A stretch of 64,000 bases of DNA from Hevea brasiliensis (GCF_030052815.1 NC_079502.1:36386050-36450049), one strand, 5' to 3'. Positions 33,820 to 46,360 are shown, numbered from the stretch's first letter. The notes: generated by a model not told the origin, from the letters alone. Made by a program: numbers and translations.

Positions 33820-35209
33820 ATGGCTATTATGGGCAGAATCACAGAAGGCAAAGAGACAGAATATGAGGTAAAAGAAGATGAGTGTTTGTACTACAAAGGA
33901 AGAATGTGTGTGCTAGATGATGGGGAATTGAAGACAAGCATTCTGAAAGAGGCACACCACAGTGTTTATGCTATGCACCTAGGAAGTACTAAGATGTACC
34001 ATGATTTGAAGCCTCATTATTAGTGGCCTGGTATGAAGAAGGACATAGTTAATTATGTGACTAGATGCCTGACATGTCAACAAATCAAGGCATAACACCA
34101 AGTTCCATCAGGTTTGTTACAGCCTATAACCATACCTGAATGGAAATAGGATCAGGTCACCATGGATTTTATTAGTGGTCTACCTCTCCCCCAGAAGAAA
34201 CATGATGCAATATGGGTGATAGTAGATAGATTAACCAAATCAGCCCATTTTCTGCCAGTTAGAATTGACTATCCACTGGAGAAACTAGTGGAGTTATATA
34301 TCAATGAGATAGTTAGACTACATAGAATCCCAATTTCCATTATATCTGATCGAGACCCAAGGTTCACATCGAGATTTAGGAAGAAGCTGCAAGAAGCCTT
34401 AGGCACACAATTCCATTTTAGCACGGGTTTTCATCCTCAAACGGATGGACAGTCGGAACGAGTGATTCAGGTAAAACTTTAAAACTCATTGAATTATTAC
34501 AAATATTAAATTGTAATGATAATAATAACATGAAGTATGTGATAGGTGCTTGAGGATATGCTAAGGAGTTATGTCATAGAGTTTGAGGGAAGTTGGGACA
34601 GATACCTCCCATTGGCAGAATTTGCTTACAATAATAGCTACCAGAGTAGCATTCAGATGGCTCCTTATGAGGCACTGTATGGGAGGAGATGTAGAACACC
34701 GTAGTGTTGGACTGAACTGGGTGAAGACAAAATTGTGGGACCAGATCTGGTGAAACAAATTGAAGAAAAAGTAAAATTGATCAAAGTCAATTTGAAGGCT
34801 GCCTCAGACAGACAGAGATCTTATGTTGACTTGAGGAGAAAAGACATTGAATATGAAGTTGGCGATAAGGTATTTCTCAAAGTATCATCATGGAAGAAGG
34901 TACTGAGATTTAGAAGGAAGGATAAGTTAAGCCCTAGGTTCATTAGCCCATATGAAGTCATTGAGCGTGTGGGTCCAGTGGCCTATAGGCTAGCTTTAAC
35001 ACCAGAGCTGGACAAGATCCATAATATGTTTCATGTATCCATGCTGAGAAGGTACAAATCAGACCCTTCACATGTCATCTCCATGAAAGAGATTGAAATC
35101 TAACTAGATTTGACATATGAAGAGGAACCAATAAGGATTCTAGCTTGACAAGTGAAAGAATTGAGAAATAAGTAGATTCCATTGGTGAAAGTGCTTTGGA
35201 GACATCACA
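33820..35209 (+). pseudogene. pol: G1 integrase and truncated C-terminal (chromodomain-type) tail
   Basis: The HHCC zinc finger is visible as EAHHSVYAMHLGSTKMYHDL...CLTCQQIKA, with stops at 34021 and 34093. The core has Asp in MDFISGLP (34165-34167), Asp in ISDRDPRF (34348-34350) and Glu in QSERVIQ (34456-34458), a DD(35)E arrangement. A probable 75-nt intron follows (34471-34545). The frame then resumes VLEDMLRSYVIEFEGSW, NSYQSSIQMAPYEALYGRR (stop near 34702), VGDKVFLKVSSWK and NMFHVSMLRRY. Remnants of the C-terminal tail (TYEEEPIRILA, VKVLW) run until 35209, where another LTR begins. The last ~30 residues and the polypurine tract are missing. Confidence 0.88.
34471..34545 (+). other. Probable intron in G1 integrase (75 nt)
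   Basis: CAG|GTAAAACTTT...GTATGTGATAG|GTGCTTGAG has GT-AG borders, is AT-rich, and contains in-frame stops. Removing it joins the conserved QSERVIQ directly to VLEDMLR in the same reading phase, exactly as expected for gypsy integrases. An insertion by chance would not be expected to leave both exon sides intact. Confidence 0.75.
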
Positions 35210-36637
35210 TGTAACACCCTTACGTTTATTAGTTTAGTACATTCCATTGTTCTAGTGAATAGTATCTATCCAGACAGTTGGGATGTGTAAAACCATATTT
35301 AAGTTATCTGGAAAATCCATGAACATAAATTAATAGCAATTGTAAGAAGGTAAAATGGAAATGAAGAAAATAAAGTAGAATGGGTTAAATGAGCCGAGGT
35401 CACAGCGATGGGTGACTGTACCGAAAAGTGACTGCGAGCTCAGTTACTGCCCTAATTTTGTGTGGGACTTTATGAAAACCCAGGCTTAGGGATAATTGTG
35501 AAGCTAGGAAAAATGTAAAAACCACAGAAAAGAATAGAGAATAAGTTCAAACAATTGAGTCAAAGTTCTAGAAGTAATTTAGTGTTATCAGAGAATTTGA
35601 TTAGACCGACAAAGGGTAATATGGTCAATTCACCCTTAGAGGTGACTCTTGGCCTAAATGTCCATTAAAATGTAGAAAATTAAAATTATGATAAATAGAT
35701 TCAAAGTGAAAAGGTATATGAAAGAAAAGAGAATTCAAATTTAAAAAGGTTTTATGACATCATCTTATGAAGTAAGCATGACACAATTAATAATTTTAAT
35801 TTCTAATTATTTAATTTTGGGATAAGTAACAGCAAAAAAGAGACAAATTAAAAAAAGAAAAATACATTTTCCTTCTTCTTCAACTTCCTACCCTCTCTCT
35901 CTCTTCTCTCTCTCAACTTTTAATTCCTCCATTGAAGACCAATTTGAAGCTTTTATAACCCTAAAATTTGAAGCTTTTATAACCCTAAAATTAGCTCCAA
36001 ATTTCATAGTTTCCTTAATTAAAACTTGCCTTTGGGTCTTGATTAGAAGATTGAGAGCCAAAATAGAAGAGGAAATAGAAGAGTTGGAAGATTTAAAGAG
36101 ATCAAGTTGAGGTAATTTTATGTTTAAGCTTAATTACTTTAAGTTTCTTAAAATTAAGCTTAAGTAAGATGAATTAGTATTTGAATGGATGAAATCAATT
36201 TTGAATTGTGAGAAACCAATTTCGGCAGCCATGGAGTATGGGAGAATTGATGTGTTTTAATTCAATTAACCATGTGTACAAACTCAAATAAGTAAGTAGT
36301 CATTATTGGTACGCTTTAATTTCCTGAATTATGATAATTGGAAATTTGGATTCTTAGCACTTAGGGTTTTGGTTGGAAATTAGAGATTTTTGAGAAATTA
36401 TGACCAATTGATATTGTTTATGTTCAATTTGGTCAATTAGTGTACTTATGGATGTAAATTGACAAAGGAAAGTGAGCGGAGTTATGGTTAGGAACTTGAT
36501 GCATTCTGGGCAGATTGACCCCTGTACACTTAGGAGGTTATAAATTAAATTCTATTACTCTAATTGGTGTGAGACCAATTGGAGATGAAATTAGGGTTAT
36601 AATGCAATAATTTTCATGCAGAAATCTTACCCTAAAA
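35210..36637 (+). repeat. 5' part of another gypsy LTR (G3, or a 3' LTR of G1)
   Basis: It begins TGTAACACCCTTACG. It has the usual block near 35385-35415 (GAGCCGAGGTCACAGCGATGG), a CT-rich tract at 35891-35914, a duplicated TATA region, and a donor-like GAG|GTAATTT near 36113. It is cut at 36638 by the G2 array. No polypurine tract precedes it and the G1 pol end is missing, which favours an independent insertion (candidate TSD TCACA before 35210) over the G1 3' LTR. The decisive right end is outside the window. Confidence 0.7.
35943..35990 (+). promoter_or_regulatory. Duplicated TATA region (two 24-bp copies)
   Basis: The unit TTTGAAGCTTTTATAACCCT + AAAA occurs twice head-to-tail (35943-35966 and 35967-35990), giving two TATA-like TTTTATAAC boxes 24 bp apart. 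They lie about 30-50 nt downstream of a pyrimidine-rich patch (35891-35914), a common plant core-promoter arrangement. Confidence 0.6.
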
Positions 36638-38479
36638 TATAACATCCCTATTTACAATGCCTGGTATATGTTACTATTCCGGTGACCGGCATCGATTCGG
36701 ACAATTAAGAGGATTAGAACTGTGTTTAAGACACCTAGAAAAGCCCTGATTGAAAATAAATAGTGATTACCAGATAGAAAAGTAAAAATAAGAAAAACAA
36801 AACATAAAAGTTTAACTGAGCCGAGAGTCACAGCGATGGGTGACCTTCTCAGGAAATGACTGCGAGGTCAATCGTAACTCAAATTTCGAACCGGAAAATG
36901 TGATGCCGCGATCCTTAGGACTATTGCGAACATAGTGGAAAAGAGAAAATCACAAAAAAGAATTGTTAAGCAGGTCAAATAATTAGGTCAGGGATCTGAA
37001 AGAAATATCAAATAACTTGCAAACCGAATCAGACCGGCGAGGGGCAATTTGGTCAATTCACCCCTAGAGCTGACTCCTGACCTTACTGTCAAATAAAATC
37101 AGAGAAAAGAAAATTTCGGGACCAAGAATTAAATTAAAGAACTAATGGAAAAATAAATGCAAAAGAAAAAGAAAATTGAAAAAGTTTATTACATCACCTT
37201 TATGACATCATCATGATGTCAAAACTAATTTTGATTTTCCTACCTAAATTGACCAAGTGAAAAGCAATTTTAAAAGACATAAAATACTTAAAAAAGGAAA
37301 AGAAAAATCATTTTCTTCCTCTTCCAACCAAGTTTGCCGCCCCACTTTTCCCTTAAATCACCATTGTAGCACCACCATGAAAGCTTGATTTTAAGCTTTC
37401 TTTTAACCACTTAAACCCACTTTGACCCCAAAATAATGCATAAAAACTTGTTAGTCCAACTTGAAGAAGCTTTAGAGGAAGAAAAGAGAGGAAATTGAAG
37501 AGGTGGGAATCAAAGAAACGTTAGTAATAAACTCTAATTTATTTCTTTAAATTTCATGCAAATATGCTTTAATAAACTTAGAAATTGAAACAAATCAAAG
37601 GAAAACATGGTTGAGGGACCAAACATGAATTTTGGCTAGCCTTAGTTAGGGTTTGAAATGGGTGAATTTGATGCATTTGAATGGTTGCTTAAGTTGAATT
37701 AAGTATGTAAACTATGGATAGATGTTTAGAATGCATTAGGTTTGAATTTTACGAGTTAAGGTTTTTGGCACCTAGGATTTAGGAGGCAAAAATGTGAGAA
37801 TTGGTCAAATGGTGTGTTTGACCTTATTTGAGATGAAAAATGGTCATTTATGGCCAATTGAGATGTGTTGGAAGTGTTAGAAGTGAGTTTAAATTCGGAT
37901 TGAAAATGGCCATGTTACAGGCAGCAGGACCAAGGTCCCTTTGAGGGACCAAAACTGAAAATTTACAAGTCCAATTGGTATGAGACCAATTGCGAATGAA
38001 AACAGACACAAAATGGAACATTTTTCATTCAGGAATCATGCCCAAAAAGTGACCAAAACCTAGTGAACAAATTGACCAAATCTGGATTAGGCAATCTGAC
38101 CTGTACAAAAATGACCAAATGAACAATGTTTGTTTGTTCATTTGGCCATAACTTAGGCTAGGTAAGTCTAAATGACTTGAAATTTACCAGTGGATAGATG
38201 AGATATAGACCTAAAACTTTCATGAAGAACACAAACCCAAAATTATGCCCTTCACCAAGTCATTTGGCCACCCAAAGTTGGTGACCTAAAACTGCTAGAA
38301 CCAGTTTGCTGCCCATAAATCTGGGTTAAGTCTAATCTGGCAGCTGTGATTCAAATGGCCATAACTTGAGCTACAAAACTCCAAATGGAGTGATTCAAAA
38401 AGGAGAATAAATTTAAGACAATTGGAAACATTTTCTATGAAGAAGGTTTTGCCAAATTCTAACAGAAAAAGGAATAATG
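36638..38479 (+). repeat. G2 LTR 1, left part
   Basis: It matches 53428-55265 (LTR 2), including a donor-like site near 37517 that here reads AAACGTTAG instead of AAAGGTTAG. It ends at the Copia-A2 insertion, within the block reading AGGACCAATGG in LTR 2. Confidence 0.9.
38475..38479. repeat. Target-site duplication, left of Copia-A2
   Basis: TAATG, against CAATG at 48466-48470. Uninterrupted G2 LTRs read CCAATGG here, so the left copy has mutated. Confidence 0.8.
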
Positions 38480-40582
38480 TGTTAGTAGTATGCCCTAGAG
38501 CATATCATTTAGTATGTATCTTGTACATATTTTTATTAATAAAAGGCATTTCCACTTTTCCGTTTACATAATATATTTACGTGTAATAGAAAAGGTCCAT
38601 TGATATTTTGTTAGAAATATTATTCTTAAGTTGTTAAGAATATGAGTGACAATATTTCTAGCACGAAGTATCATAAATAGGTTCACAATCGAGGATACTT
38701 CATAATAAGGACATGACTTATCCAGAAAGATTATATTCATGTTTGTTCCCAAGTTATTTATATGAGATATAAATAAGATGGAATGGTGAGTCTCATGCCA
38801 TATAACAAACATGATAGGCACTTATAAATGATAAGTAGGCCGAACCAGTGACACTTATGACAAGCACATGGAGTTTACTCTTGTCAATGTTTTGTCATAA
38901 ATCATATCAGTGCATATAATCTTTAGACCTGAGATAGCACAGTTATCTTGTATATAGGCAGTTTGAGTTTGATACTGCTTTCATACTTGTACTGTGTATA
39001 GGCATATGGGCATGTGTTGGCTCCTACTAGTTATATATGGAGGTAGGCGTTGATCAAGATGGAATCTGTTCCTCTAAGTAAATAGAGATAAAATCCTATG
39101 TTCATTTAATTGTTCTTGATGTTTCAAGTTCCTGGCCAGGACAAATAGATTTATTCAGAAAAGAGTTTCTGATGAGAAAATCTTTTAATCAAGAACTGGA
39201 ATTAAAAGAGAACATAATATTCATAGCAAATGAAGTTTGACATAAACCATGACTCCAGCTTGAGTTGGGATTTTGTAACAGAGAGATTCTAGTGCATGGT
39301 AACATATGATTATAGGTTCATTTAAGGTAAACCTTATTACTAATTGGGTGGCCATGGCATGCTATGCTAGGTGTTAACCATGGTCTATGAGGTTCATAAA
39401 ATGATTTAGAGAAATCATTTATGGTAAGAAAGAGTTCTGATGATATTAAGAGTTGATATCATGTCTCATTGCCAATTAGTGATGAGCCTAGTAAGTCACA
39501 CACATACACAAGTTATCACCTAATTAAATATGATTTAATTAATTAATTAAAGAGTTTAATTGATTAATTAAATAGGTTTGGTTTGCAATTAGTTTGCAAA
39601 GTCCCTAGCATGACTTGAAACCAAATCTAGATTATGGATGTATAATATAAGTTAAATTTATATTTAAAGTGTTTAAATATGAATTTAATTAATGAGAAAT
39701 TAATTAATAGAGATTAATTAATTATTTTATATTTGATATAAATTAATTAGAAGAAGAAAAATAATTATTTTGGGTTGAGAACTCAAAATTAAGACACAGG
39801 GGCATTTTGGTCATTTTGCAGTGTGACACATGGCACCATGAGATGGTGACACATGGCATAACACATAAGCTTGCCAAATGTTTTTTTAATCATGTAAGAT
39901 GATTAAAATCAAGATTACATATAGGTTTGACACTTGGCACAATGTGATTGGGTCACTTAAACCTAGAGCTAATCAAAGGGTGACATGTGGCAATGGTTTA
40001 ATATGTTAACCTAGCTATTTAAGTGTTGTTATGAGAAAATAACAATAACCAGAAGCCACACTCCTTGGTCACGCCATTTTGCAGCCCTCCCTCTATTCTT
40101 CTTCATCTCTCATCAATTCAAAGAGATTAGCCATCAATCTCTTGAATTAAGAACACTAGAAATTGTTTCTAGTGTCCTGTTTACATCTCTAATCTCTTAA
40201 AAGGCAGAACTTGAATTTCTAATTAATAGAAAAGGCTTTAGAAGCTGTTCAAGGGCTGCCATAGGTGTTCTTGGTGTGGACAAGCTAGAGGGACAACATC
40301 TGATGTCCTGAAGACGAATCTCAAAGGCGCAGACACGCTGCAGTGCATCAAGAGATTAGTGTAATCATTCTTGATTTAATCTAGGGTTTTAAAATATCTG
40401 ATTAATTTTAAAATCTTAAATGGCAAATACAGATCCAAAAACATATTAAAAGAGTTTTAATATGTTGTTTATCATTGAAATCAAATAGATAAAAATAAAT
40501 TTTGCATGATGCATGTGACCCTAGGTGAAAATTTTTGAATTCAATGGTATAAACTTGTGCTTTTCACGCTTCCGTTCCTTCA
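38480..40582 (+). repeat. 5' LTR of Copia-A2 (2,103 bp)
   Basis: TGTTAGTAGTATGCCC...CCGTTCCTTCA. The G-box motif is CACATG here (39834-39844), against CACGTG in its own 3' LTR (47706-47716), a CpG-type change. Confidence 0.93.
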
Positions 40583-42369
40583 ATTGGTATCAGAGCCATT
40601 ATATTTGCCATTTAGATTGTTTATTATATGATTTAATTGTGTGATTTGATCATGAGATGATTGATCCATTGCTGGTTGGATCAAGAGGTGTGGCGGCATG
40701 CTTGATGAACTCCAACATGGTGCGCATGGCTTTGGAAGATCATGGTGCGCATGGTTGTTATTAAATTCTGCAATTGTTGCATGATGAAAGGTTCATCATA
40801 TGACTAATTAAAATGTTTAATTAGGAATTTTAATCACACAATTAAATTATGATTCAAATCAGAATTTTAAAAATTGTTTGAATGTGATTCAAATCTGAAT
40901 TTTAAAAGTTGTTTGAATGTGATTCAAATCTGAATTTTTAAAGTTGTTTCAATCATATTTAAATCTGATTTTTTAAAATTGATTGAATAAAATTCAGATC
41001 TGATTTTTTAAAAAATGTTTGAATGTGATTCAAATCTGATTTTTTAAAAAATATTTGAATGTGATTCAAATCTGAATTTTTGAAGTTGTTTGAATGTGAT
41101 TCAAATCTAAATTTTAAAATTTGTTTGAATGAGATTCAAATCTGAATTTTTAAATTTATTTGAATCATATTCAAATCTGGATTTTTAAGTTGAATATGAG
41201 ATATTCAATTTAATTTAAGTATGTATGTTTTATTTAATTGTTAAATAGTGATATGCATGATGGATGATCATGGACTATAAAAGACCAATGTGATTGGATT
41301 TATTTCTTTTATGTTTCTTTGGGATTGTAAATTAATTAATTTATTTTAATTTATTTTGGGCATGTATTATTAAGTTTGTAATAATTTTTGGGTTGTAATT
41401 TCATTTATTTAAGTTCTTGTAAATTCGCCTAGGTACGCCAAGGATTACTATGTAATATTTGGATTGCAAGAAGTTCAAGGAAGTCAAGAGCATTGGTGGG
41501 ACCAGTGGGAGGAATTCAAGATCAAGTGTTGATTATGTACTCCTTCAGTAACTCTTGTAAAATGAATGAATGAAATGCACATAGGAATGCCCTGATTCAA
41601 TTCTTTGTGGCTCAGAATTGAATCCCTTAGAAAGTCCATGATCATACCATATTTACTGCTTATCCATGAATGCATGAGATGTATGGAAATGTATGCAATT
41701 ATATGATATATGCATGCGAAATGGATAATGCGCAAAGTGAGACCTTAATAGTAGTTAGAATGACCATAAAATCTTCCAAACAAATGATTAAGTTGGATAT
41801 GCTATAATTAAAGTAATTATAACATAGGCCCTCCATTGGGGCAATTATTTTAAGAAATTTTAAATAGTTGCATGAGATGCAATTAATTTAAGAGATTTTC
41901 TTAAGAATAATTGTTAAGCATGAGATGTTGTAAATATGTAAATGGTTTGGTGGCCAATATTGGATGTACCTGAGGACATTAAAATTATTTACATAATTAC
42001 TGGCTCAATGGGATCAACTTAACTAATGCAAGATAAGTCAATAATGGATGTACCTGAGATTTTGAGCATTAGGGGCTAGGTAAAGGATTGAACCTCACAT
42101 GAGATGTGATGGGCAAGGAGTTGCTCACTTATAGTTTATTGTAATTCCAATAATGGATGTACCTGATGATGATCAATAGAATTATAAGAATTCAATCACC
42201 CACTAGAAATCCATCCAACTAGGATTTCCGTTTCCTACTTTGGAAGTGTAGGATTCGCTAAGTTAGTGGGAGGACCAATTTGATTAAAAGACCATAATTA
42301 TTTTGGTTAATTACATGATACATTTACTAATTAATCTGGTTATTTTCTGCAGTTAATTTTCTGATAAAA
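40583..42369 (+). other. Leader of Copia-A2
   Basis: This has the PBS at its start and the hairpin repeat at 40851-41192. A region around 40660-40770 is rearranged relative to Copia-A1 (the 8310-8385 part with repeated GGTGGCGGCA-like words is replaced by repeats of ATGGTGCGCATGG). An acceptor-like TTTTCTGCAG precedes the gag start. No coding frame is supported. Confidence 0.6.
40851..41192 (+). repeat. Tandem ~35-bp hairpin repeats in Copia-A2 leader
   Basis: About ten imperfect units of the same TTTGAAT-GTG-ATTCAAA repeat as at 8479-8784. Copy number differs by about one from Copia-A1. Confidence 0.75.
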
Positions 42370-43991
42370 ATGAGCACAAAACAACCACCACCATCCAATA
42401 TCCTTGCAAGCATACTTGATCACAATAGGTTGACAGGACCAAATCATGCGATTGGCTAAGAAATTTGAAGCTTGTCCTGAACCTTGAACATATAGGATAT
42501 GTTCTAGATTCAAATGTTCCTGGTCCCTTACCTCCAGAGGCCACACAAGAGGAACATGATACATTGGACAAGTGGAAGGAGTATGATATGAGAGCTAAGT
42601 GTTACATGCTTGCTTCCATGAGTAATGAGTTACAGAAGCAACATGAGAACATGCAGAGTGCGAGTGAGATCCTCCTTCACCTACAAGAGTTGTATGGTGA
42701 GCAAAGCAGGAATGCTAGGTATGAGATATCTAGACAGCTATTCCGTATGAGGATGTCTGAGGGACAGAATGTTGGGGATCATGTCCACAAGATGATTTGG
42801 CTGATTGAGCAGTTGGAACATTTTGACTTCAACATGGATTTCCAACTACAGACGGATTTGATCCTTCAGTCCCTTCCTGAGTTTTTTGGGAATTTTGTGA
42901 CAAATTTCCATATGACTAAACAGGAATGCACCTTTTCTGGTTTACTCAACATGCTGGTTATTGCCCAAAAGAATATGCCAGGCAATAAAGGGAAAAAGGT
43001 AGCTTTGGTTGCATCTTCTTCTGCTGGAAAGTCCAACAAGAAAAAGGGCAATAAGAAAAAGAAACCTCAGATTCCTAGTCCTTCCAAGAAAATAGCTAAA
43101 CAGAAAAGGAAGACTAAAGCTGATGGAGGCAAAGGAAAGTGTTTCCACTGCCAAAAGGATGGGCACTGGAAAAGGAACTGCCCAGAGTATCTTGCTTCTC
43201 TGAAGGACAAGAAGGATACACCTTCGGAAGGTATGTCCATATCTTGTTATTTATATTCTGATGATACTCATAGTTCATCTACAGCTTGGGTTTTAGATAC
43301 TGGTGCCAGTTCTCACATTTCTAATGATATGCAGGAACTAGCAAACAGTAGCAGCTTGCATTCTCAAGATATTAGAGTCCGGATTGGCAATGGCTCAACT
43401 GTTGAAGCTTTAGCCATAGGATCTAAATCTTTTTACATGTTTGGACATGTTTTGTGTTTGGATAATATTTTATATGTACCTGATGCTTTTAAGAACATCA
43501 TTTCTATATCTAGTTTGACTAGAAATGGCTATGAATTTCAGTTCACTGATGATGTTTGCAATATTTATTTTGGAAATAAATATGTTGGTTCAGGTTATAT
43601 GAATGATGGTCTTTATTATTTGGATAATAATGACAAGCACAAATTGAATGCAAGTGATCTAAAAGAATGCAATGCCATGGTGAAAACCAACTCAAGTTCA
43701 AAATATATTTGGCACTTAAGATTATGTCATATTGCAGAAGATAGGATTGCAAAATTGGAGAAAATGGGGATTCTATCCTCATTGAGCTCTAAGCCTACTC
43801 CAACTTGTGAATCTTGCCTTCAGGGTAAAATGACTAGATCACCCTTTGTTGGACAAGGGCTAAGAGCTGAAAATATTTTGGAGCTAATACATAGTGATGT
43901 ATGTGGTCCATTTAAAGAAATGGCTAGAGGGGGTTCTCATTATTTTATTACCTTACTGATGATAAATCAAGGTTTGGGTATTTGTATTTGA
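42370..43991 (+). pseudogene. gag: Copia-A2 gag, protease and integrase N-terminus (frameshift near 42445)
   Basis: The start MSTKQPPPSN at 42370 is shared with Copia-A1. About 75 nt later, one base is missing relative to Copia-A1 (near 42443-42447), so the long open frame (42465-43991) lacks the real N-terminus. It carries Gag, an intact CCHC knuckle (CFHCQKDGHWKRNC, ~residues 226-239 of the open frame), an intact protease site (WVLDTGASSH, ~274) and the HHCC region with CESCLQGKM. The first integrase Asp (HSDVCGPF) is present. A 1-bp deletion near 43952 ends the frame. Confidence 0.9.
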
Positions 43992-44296
43992 TGAAATACA
44001 AACATGAATCTTTTGAAAAGTTCAAAGAATTTAAATCTGAAGTAGAAAATCAAACAGGAAAGAATATTAAAGCTCTTCGATCAGATCGTGGAGGTGAATA
44101 TTTGAGTACTGAATTTGATGAATACTTGAGAGAGCATGGCATTGTTTCTCACCGACTCTCCAGAACGCCACACCGAATGGTGTATCTGAAGGAGAAATCG
44201 TACCTATTGGATATGGTACGTAGTATGATGAGCTATACCGATATGCCAATCTTCTTTAGGATTTGCATTAGAATCAGCTTTGTATATTCTGAATAG
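43982..44296 (+). pseudogene. pol: Copia-A2 integrase core fragment (frameshifted)
   Basis: It carries the second catalytic Asp in the standard RSDRGGEYLS form. The region around 44149-44220 has several small indels relative to Copia-A1 at CAGCTG-like sites, so the block holding the catalytic Glu (GVSERRNR in Copia-A1) is scrambled. These indels may be consensus errors rather than true mutations. Confidence 0.82.
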
Positions 44297-45788
44297 GATT
44301 CCATCAAAATCAGTTTCTTCCACACCTTATGAGATATGGCATGGAAGAAAACCAAGTCTTAAGCATGTTAAGATTTGGGGTTGTCCAGCTTATATCAAAA
44401 AGCTGAACACTGATAAATTGGAGACCAGATCAGAAAAAGGTCGATTTGTTGGATATCCAAAAGATAGTTTTGGATATTATTTTTATTTGCCTACTTCACA
44501 AAATGTTGTGATAAGTAGAGATGCCACATTTCTTGAACAACAGTTTGTTCAAGAAGGAGGCAAAGGAAGGCAAATAGAGTTAGAATTGGAGAATTCTGAC
44601 CAACGAACAGATCAGATGGATATAGATCCATCTAGTCAACCAATACCCGTTGATGAAACATCTACAGCTGTTCCTCGTAGAACAACCAGGGTATCTCACC
44701 CACCAGTGAGATATGGTTTTCGTCATGAAGAAGAACAAGAGTTGTCTACTCATAAAGAAGTAGATCATGGAGATGATCCACTTACCTATGAAGAAGCTAT
44801 ATCAAATATAGACTCTTCAAAATGGATTGATGCTATGAAATCCGAGATTGATTCCATGTATAAGAATCAAGTTTGGGATCTTATTGACCCACCTGAAGGT
44901 ATTATACCTATAGGGAACAAATGGGTTTTCAAGAAGAAAATTGGTTCTGATGGAAAGGTAGAGACCTATAAGGCAAGGCTAGTAACGAAAGGGTTTCGCC
45001 AAAGGCAAGGAATCGACTATGAGGAGACTTTCTCGCCTGTTGCCATGCTTAAATCAATTAGGATTTTATTAGCAATAGCTGCATACTATGATTATGAGAT
45101 TTGGCAGATGGATGTCAAAACAGCTTTTCTCAATGGATACATTGAAGAAAACATTTTCATGGAACAACCTAGGGGATTTGAATCCCATGATGCTTCCAAG
45201 GTATGCAAGCTAAAGCGATCCATTTATGGGTTGAAACAAGCTTCGAGGAGTTGGAACATCCGTTTTGATGAAGCCATTAAATCCTTTGGTTTTATGAAAA
45301 ATGAGGATGAGCCATGTGTATATAAGAAGGTTAGTGACAGTGCTATCAATTTCCTTGTCTTATATGTGGATGACATACTGTTGATGGGTAATGACACAGG
45401 TATGTTGACGACTATAAAGGTATGGTTGTCAAATACATTCTCCATGAAAGACTTAGGGGAGGCAACCTATATTCTTGGAATTCGCATCTATAGAGATAGA
45501 GTGAAAAGAATAATTGGTTTATCCCAAAGTCTATACTTGGAAAAGGTGTTAAAGAGGTTTAACATGCTTGATTCCAAGAGAGGATTGTTACCAGTGAGAC
45601 ATGGTATCCATCTTTCTAAAGCGATGTCTCCAAAGACACCTGTAGAAAGAGATAAGATGGCCAGGATTCCATATGCTTCGGCTATTGGAAGTTTAATGTA
45701 TGCAATGTTGTGTACTAGGCCGGATATCGCATATGCTGTTAGTTTGACTAGCAGGTATCAATCCAATCCAGTTTGGAACATCGGATAG
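44280..45788 (+). pseudogene. pol: Copia-A2 integrase C-terminus and reverse transcriptase (502 codons)
   Basis: After the integrase tail (NRIPSKSVSSTPYEIWHGRKPS, VGYPKDSFGYYFYLP) and an acidic linker comes a complete-looking copia RT: NKWVFKKKIGSDGK, RLVTKGFRQRQGIDYEETFSPV, QMDVKTAFLNGY, LKRSIYGLKQASRSW, catalytic YVDDILLMGND (~residues 362-372), then FSMKDLGEATYILGI and MYAMLCTRPDIAYAVS. It is the best-preserved RT in the window. It ends after a frame change near 45775. Confidence 0.92.
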
Positions 45789-46346
45789 TCACAAGAATAT
45801 TCTTAAGTACTTGAGAAGAACTAAGGATTTATTCTTTATTTATGGAGGTGGAGACTTGCAATTGGATGGTTATACTGATTCTGATTTCCAATCAGATATC
45901 GATGATAGAAAGTCTACCTCTGGATATGTGTTCATTTGTAATGGAGGTGCAGTCAGTTGGAAGAGTTCCAAACAGAGCACGATCACAGATTCCACTACGT
46001 AGGTCGAGTATATTGTCGCATCGATGTCGCAAAGGAAGTCGCTTTGGATAAAGAAGTTCGTGATGTAACTTATAGTAGTTCCTTCCATTGAGTCGTTAGC
46101 CCACTACACCGTGACAATAATAGAGCAGTCATGCAGGCTCAGGAACCAAGCTCTCACCAGAAATCCAAACACATAGAAAGGCGCTACCACATTATCAGAG
46201 AAATAGTTGGGCGAGGCGATGTAGCCATGCAGAAAATAGCATCAGCTGAAAATCCAGCTGATCCATTCACTAAGCCTATGTCACAGACTCAGTTAGACCG
46301 ACATCTTGAGAAGATAGGTCTAATATATTGTAATGAATGGCTCTAG
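45789..46346 (+). pseudogene. pol: Copia-A2 RNase H (fragmented)
   Basis: Pieces in more than one frame: LRRTKDLFFIYGGGDLQLDGYTDSDF (first Asp), SWKSSKQST..DSTT, and after a garbled stretch (45980-46110) SHQKSKHIERRYHIIREIVGRGDVA and FTKPMSQTQLDRHLEK with a TAG at 46344. The GTAGC at about 46221 corresponds to the site where the bigLTR array entered Copia-A1. The frame breaks coincide with CTG/CAG-rich words. Confidence 0.85.
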
Positions 46347-46360
46347 TGCTAGTTGGAGAT

